Part shown: one piece after another, positions 61,358 to 64,000 of the stretch
How positions within the stretch are numbered: position 1 is the first letter of the stretch
Layout: every line of letters starts with the position of its first letter
Source of the DNA: Lepidurus packardi
Taxonomy: Eukaryota > Arthropoda > Branchiopoda > Notostraca > Triopsidae
Assembly (NCBI GenBank): GCA_023053545.1
Contig: JAKZAN010000006.1
Span: 873,001-937,000, forward strand
Direction: 5' to 3'
Length of the DNA: 64,000 nt
The notes under the pieces: generated by a model
Database searches by the model: none
The model's input: the letters and a program-made list of their open reading frames with translations, nothing else
Told to the model about the DNA's origin: nothing
Position numbers and translations under genes: made by a program

Positions 61358-62165
61358 GTCAGGCCAAATTCAAGAGACATACTGATGGATGTGGGGGAAG
61401 ATCCTGCGGTTTTTCACGGCCAGGTATATGCATATCACCCGGCCGTGAACTCGGTAGTCCGTCATGTAGAACGGTGGGTTAGACTCCCACGAACAATTTC
61501 CAAAACGACAAGGAAAAACACCGGCAATAAACGGTGCACATACAGCACCCCTCTGGTCGAAAGGCTGCAAGGCGAAGCTAATTTTAAAAAGCAGTGAAAT
61601 ACAAAACAAAAACAGCAGTGAAACACAAAACAAAAATAAAAAGATCACTTAAGACAAAAGGTCTGACTCGGAAAACAACAGAATTCCGGCTAACGAATTC
61701 CAGGACCGTGGGTTGAATCAACCTGAGGGCAGCAAGAAACATTGTCCTGTAGCTGTTCTCTTCGTGAGCTAATTTTATTCAGCAAAATACAAAAGCATAA
61801 CTGTATCAGGTTTGTCACTACTAAAAACATAACAAAGTACAGAGCGAGATCTGTATTAGTGTGCGGAATTCGCTAGCTCATTAAAAGTACTTTGGCTTTC
61901 GCAAATAAGTGTTAGCTCTTAATTAGCCATTTGGACAGCACGATACAGCGCAAATTATCATGATAAGATTAAATATCAAGAATTATTAAATATTGATTGC
62001 AATTATTTCAAAGAAGAAAAAATATAATACTCTGATTCTGTAGCAGTGCATTTACAAAAAAACTCCCACACGCTTCGCGATCACTTCTATCCCCTTATCA
62101 TGATTTAGCAGCTCGAGCAATTCGCACTTTTTAACGAATAAAAAGAAAAGAAAGAAAAGAACAGC
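61358..62165. other. Intergenic, PAN gene 5' flank and SLC12A8 3' flank
   Basis: About 0.8 kb with no supported gene. Just inside the PAN gene's first intron, at 61,080-61,190, the sequence is a run of ACAACAGAAAAAACT-like A-rich repeats. Confidence 0.4.
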
Positions 62166-64000
62166 TTATGGAACAAGGGCTAATTCGTCATCTTCTCGGT
62201 CAAAATCCCTGCCGCGTACTGTAGAAGACTGATGATATCGCGACCGACTAGCAAAATCAGCATTCTCTTCGGTTAGCTGCGACGATTCCACTTCTAAAGG
62301 CGGTGCTTCCGTAGCTACGACAATTTCCTCATAACCACGAGGCCGTCGCCTGTAGAAATGACATGCAGTTTCAGATCATTATGTTCCAAATGCATCACGG
62401 AAAGGGTAAATGGGTCAAACAAATCTATAAGCTTACCCGCAAAACGCAGCTAACCCGTCTCGAGCCCATTGGAAGAACCTGAAATCTCCTGCTAAACCTG
62501 GATTCACTCCAGGGTTGGCTCGGCCGATGTAGAACCACACGATGAAGACAACCGACAAATTGGCTATGGCATACGCCCAATGGATCAAAAACATCATTAC
62601 AATCTTCAATACGAGCTGAAAGAAACGGAAGCGAAAACCTTGAGCGAAATGCAAATGACTTTGAATAGCGAATTACTCCGAGTAAAGACACCCAACGATT
62701 GCAGAAGACTGAATACCAATTCTGCGATTTACGTCCAATATTGGGCTTTTTGGAAGGCGGCTTTGGTGGCTGTTCTGGAGCTGCTGGGCTCTGCAGCGGG
62801 TCGGTCATATCGGATGGCGTAGGAGGTTCAACGGGAGTACTTTCAGATGATGTGCTCATCTCACGCTAAGAAAGAAAGAAATTGAAGGTGAATTCAAATA
62901 AGCTCAAGTAAAAGTCGAAAAGGCTAACCACTGTCGGCCGGTGACGAAGTCGCTCAGGGAATAATTCATCCAAATCGGACACTTTATCCGCAGTTCCGTA
63001 ATGATTCGCATTGCCATTAGTCAAGCGAACCGTATCCGAACTTTCTGCACGGGCCCGATACCTACGAAAAACCTTGAAATATTTCGTAACCGGTAGAACG
63101 AAATGAAACTTACTTGTACTTTTCTTCTCGCTCTTGCTGGATGTTGAAAGTTTGGGCTAAAGCAAAATATGCATAATCGATACAAGCGTACGTCAGTAAG
63201 AAAGGCATGGTGACGATAGGCGCTAAGGTATTCAATTGACCAATCCATATAAACAGTAAAGTCACCATAGCTGCTAGAATTAAAGCATAAACTGGTACAC
63301 GATTCGGACCTCTCTGAAACAATATGCAAAAATAAGCTAAAATGTGTACAATTGAATTAACGACTTACGCCTTTACTAAGGAAATGAATGACCGGTATAA
63401 CTTTCTGACTGGCAATGGACTGCAAGACACGTGGTGTGCCATAAAATGTACCCAGGCTACTCGACAATGACGAAATATACAAGCCGGCCAAAAGCATGAC
63501 CTCTGAAAGGAATAAATTCATCTAATATGGTGTTTAGGAACAAAAATGTAAGCCTACCAATCGCGGATACTTTGGCAGCAATTAAGTAATTAGTATAAAG
63601 TACATCACGGGTACACGTAGAACCCAATACAAGGATAAACGTTAGGTACAGAAAACAACTAGGCCAACAATAATTAAAATGTGAATTATAATTTGTATTC
63701 TTCGATTTACCAAGTCCCTACAGCAGCTAATGTGCCTGTAGGAATATCACGTGAAGGATTTCTTAGGTCTCCACTCATATTAATACCAGCCATCACACCT
63801 GTGACTGTAGGGAAGTAAATGCCCAGCACCGTAAACCAAGTTTCGCCTTCCCTAAAACCAGGACCACTATTATCAACCAAAGTAGTCACATTCCAGCCAA
63901 CAAAACCGTTATCTGAAAAGGAGTATGGTCACATTGAGATAGTAAATAAAATGTTAAATAACTTATGTCGTACCTGGATCTGAATGGACAAAAGATCCAA
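62166..64000 (-). CDS. SLC12A8: SLC12A8-like cation-chloride cotransporter family member, C-terminal part
   Basis: The gene is cut by the window end. Exons seen are 64000(partial)-63974, 63912-63711, 63658-63558, 63502-63369, 63313-63114, 63061-62929, 62865-62677, 62615-62437 and 62349-62166. Matching blocks are [77 protein letters not shown] and the tail [19 protein letters not shown], which is close to the C-terminus of human SLC12A8. It is a polytopic membrane transporter of the SLC12 superfamily. The transported substrate is not settled from sequence. The cytosolic loop is Pro/Ser-rich and shorter than in mammals. The N-terminal helices lie outside the window. Confidence 0.92.

Noticed and set aside
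61385..61597. 70-codon plus-strand frame upstream of the PAN gene
   Set aside because: Antisense to the flank, low complexity nearby, no family resemblance.

Overview
This is a eukaryotic, intron-rich window. Every recognisable gene is a spliced animal gene with short GT-AG introns (often 45-100 nt), and there are no prokaryotic operons, CRISPR arrays or Shine-Dalgarno sites. The gene set points to an arthropod, most likely a small crustacean such as a water flea. It has a secreted-type prophenoloxidase without a signal peptide, a MIF-family cytokine gene (a family missing from many insects, present in crustaceans and chelicerates), compact introns and dense gene packing. The species is inferred, not proved. 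Exon joins below were worked out by hand from splice signals and reading-frame phase. Where the summed exon length divides by three and matches the family length, confidence is high.

Layout. 0.5-3.3 kb: ZDHHC5/8 palmitoyltransferase (minus). 4.0-5.4 kb: RFC2 clamp-loader subunit (plus). 5.4-6.9 kb: two spliceosomal genes on the minus strand, a U11-48K-like protein and SmD3. 7.6-10.3 kb: an intact prophenoloxidase (minus), followed at 11.5-13.6 kb by a decayed tandem copy that has lost the copper-binding exons. 14.0-14.9 kb: SRSF1 (minus), divergent from the LC8 dynein light chain at 15.4-15.8 kb (plus). 16.4-16.9 kb: MIF-like gene. 17.2-17.5 kb: decayed copy of a DOCK exon. 18.2-30.6 kb: full DOCK6/7/8-type Rac/Cdc42 exchange factor (minus), with a long-TIR element in one intron. 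32.3-34.0 kb: prenylcysteine oxidase (plus). 34.5-45.4 kb: ASAP-type Arf GAP (minus), with a 5.5 kb first intron. 46.5-47.1 kb: ARPC5 (plus). 47.6-49.3 kb: a frameshifted SOAT-like pseudogene, an unrecognised minus-strand gene and a tRNA-Asp lying in an intron of that gene. 49.3-52.4 kb: gene-poor stretch with a pogo/Tigger-like MITE and a perfect hairpin. 52.4-53.7 kb: BLOC1S5 (Muted) followed 16 nt later by TMEM199, probably one dicistronic mRNA. 53.9-61.4 kb: large secreted protein with five PAN modules (minus). 62.2 kb to the edge: the C-terminal part of SLC12A8 (minus), cut by the window end.

The genes are mostly unrelated housekeeping and signalling functions. There are local themes: three splicing factors within 10 kb, and several membrane-trafficking or actin regulators (DOCK, ASAP, ARPC5, BLOC1S5, TMEM199). 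The most interesting material is the trail of local tandem duplications in different stages of decay (PPO, DOCK exon, SOAT), the likely dicistronic pair, and the PAN gene built from phase-symmetric exon pairs with an apparent second start exon.
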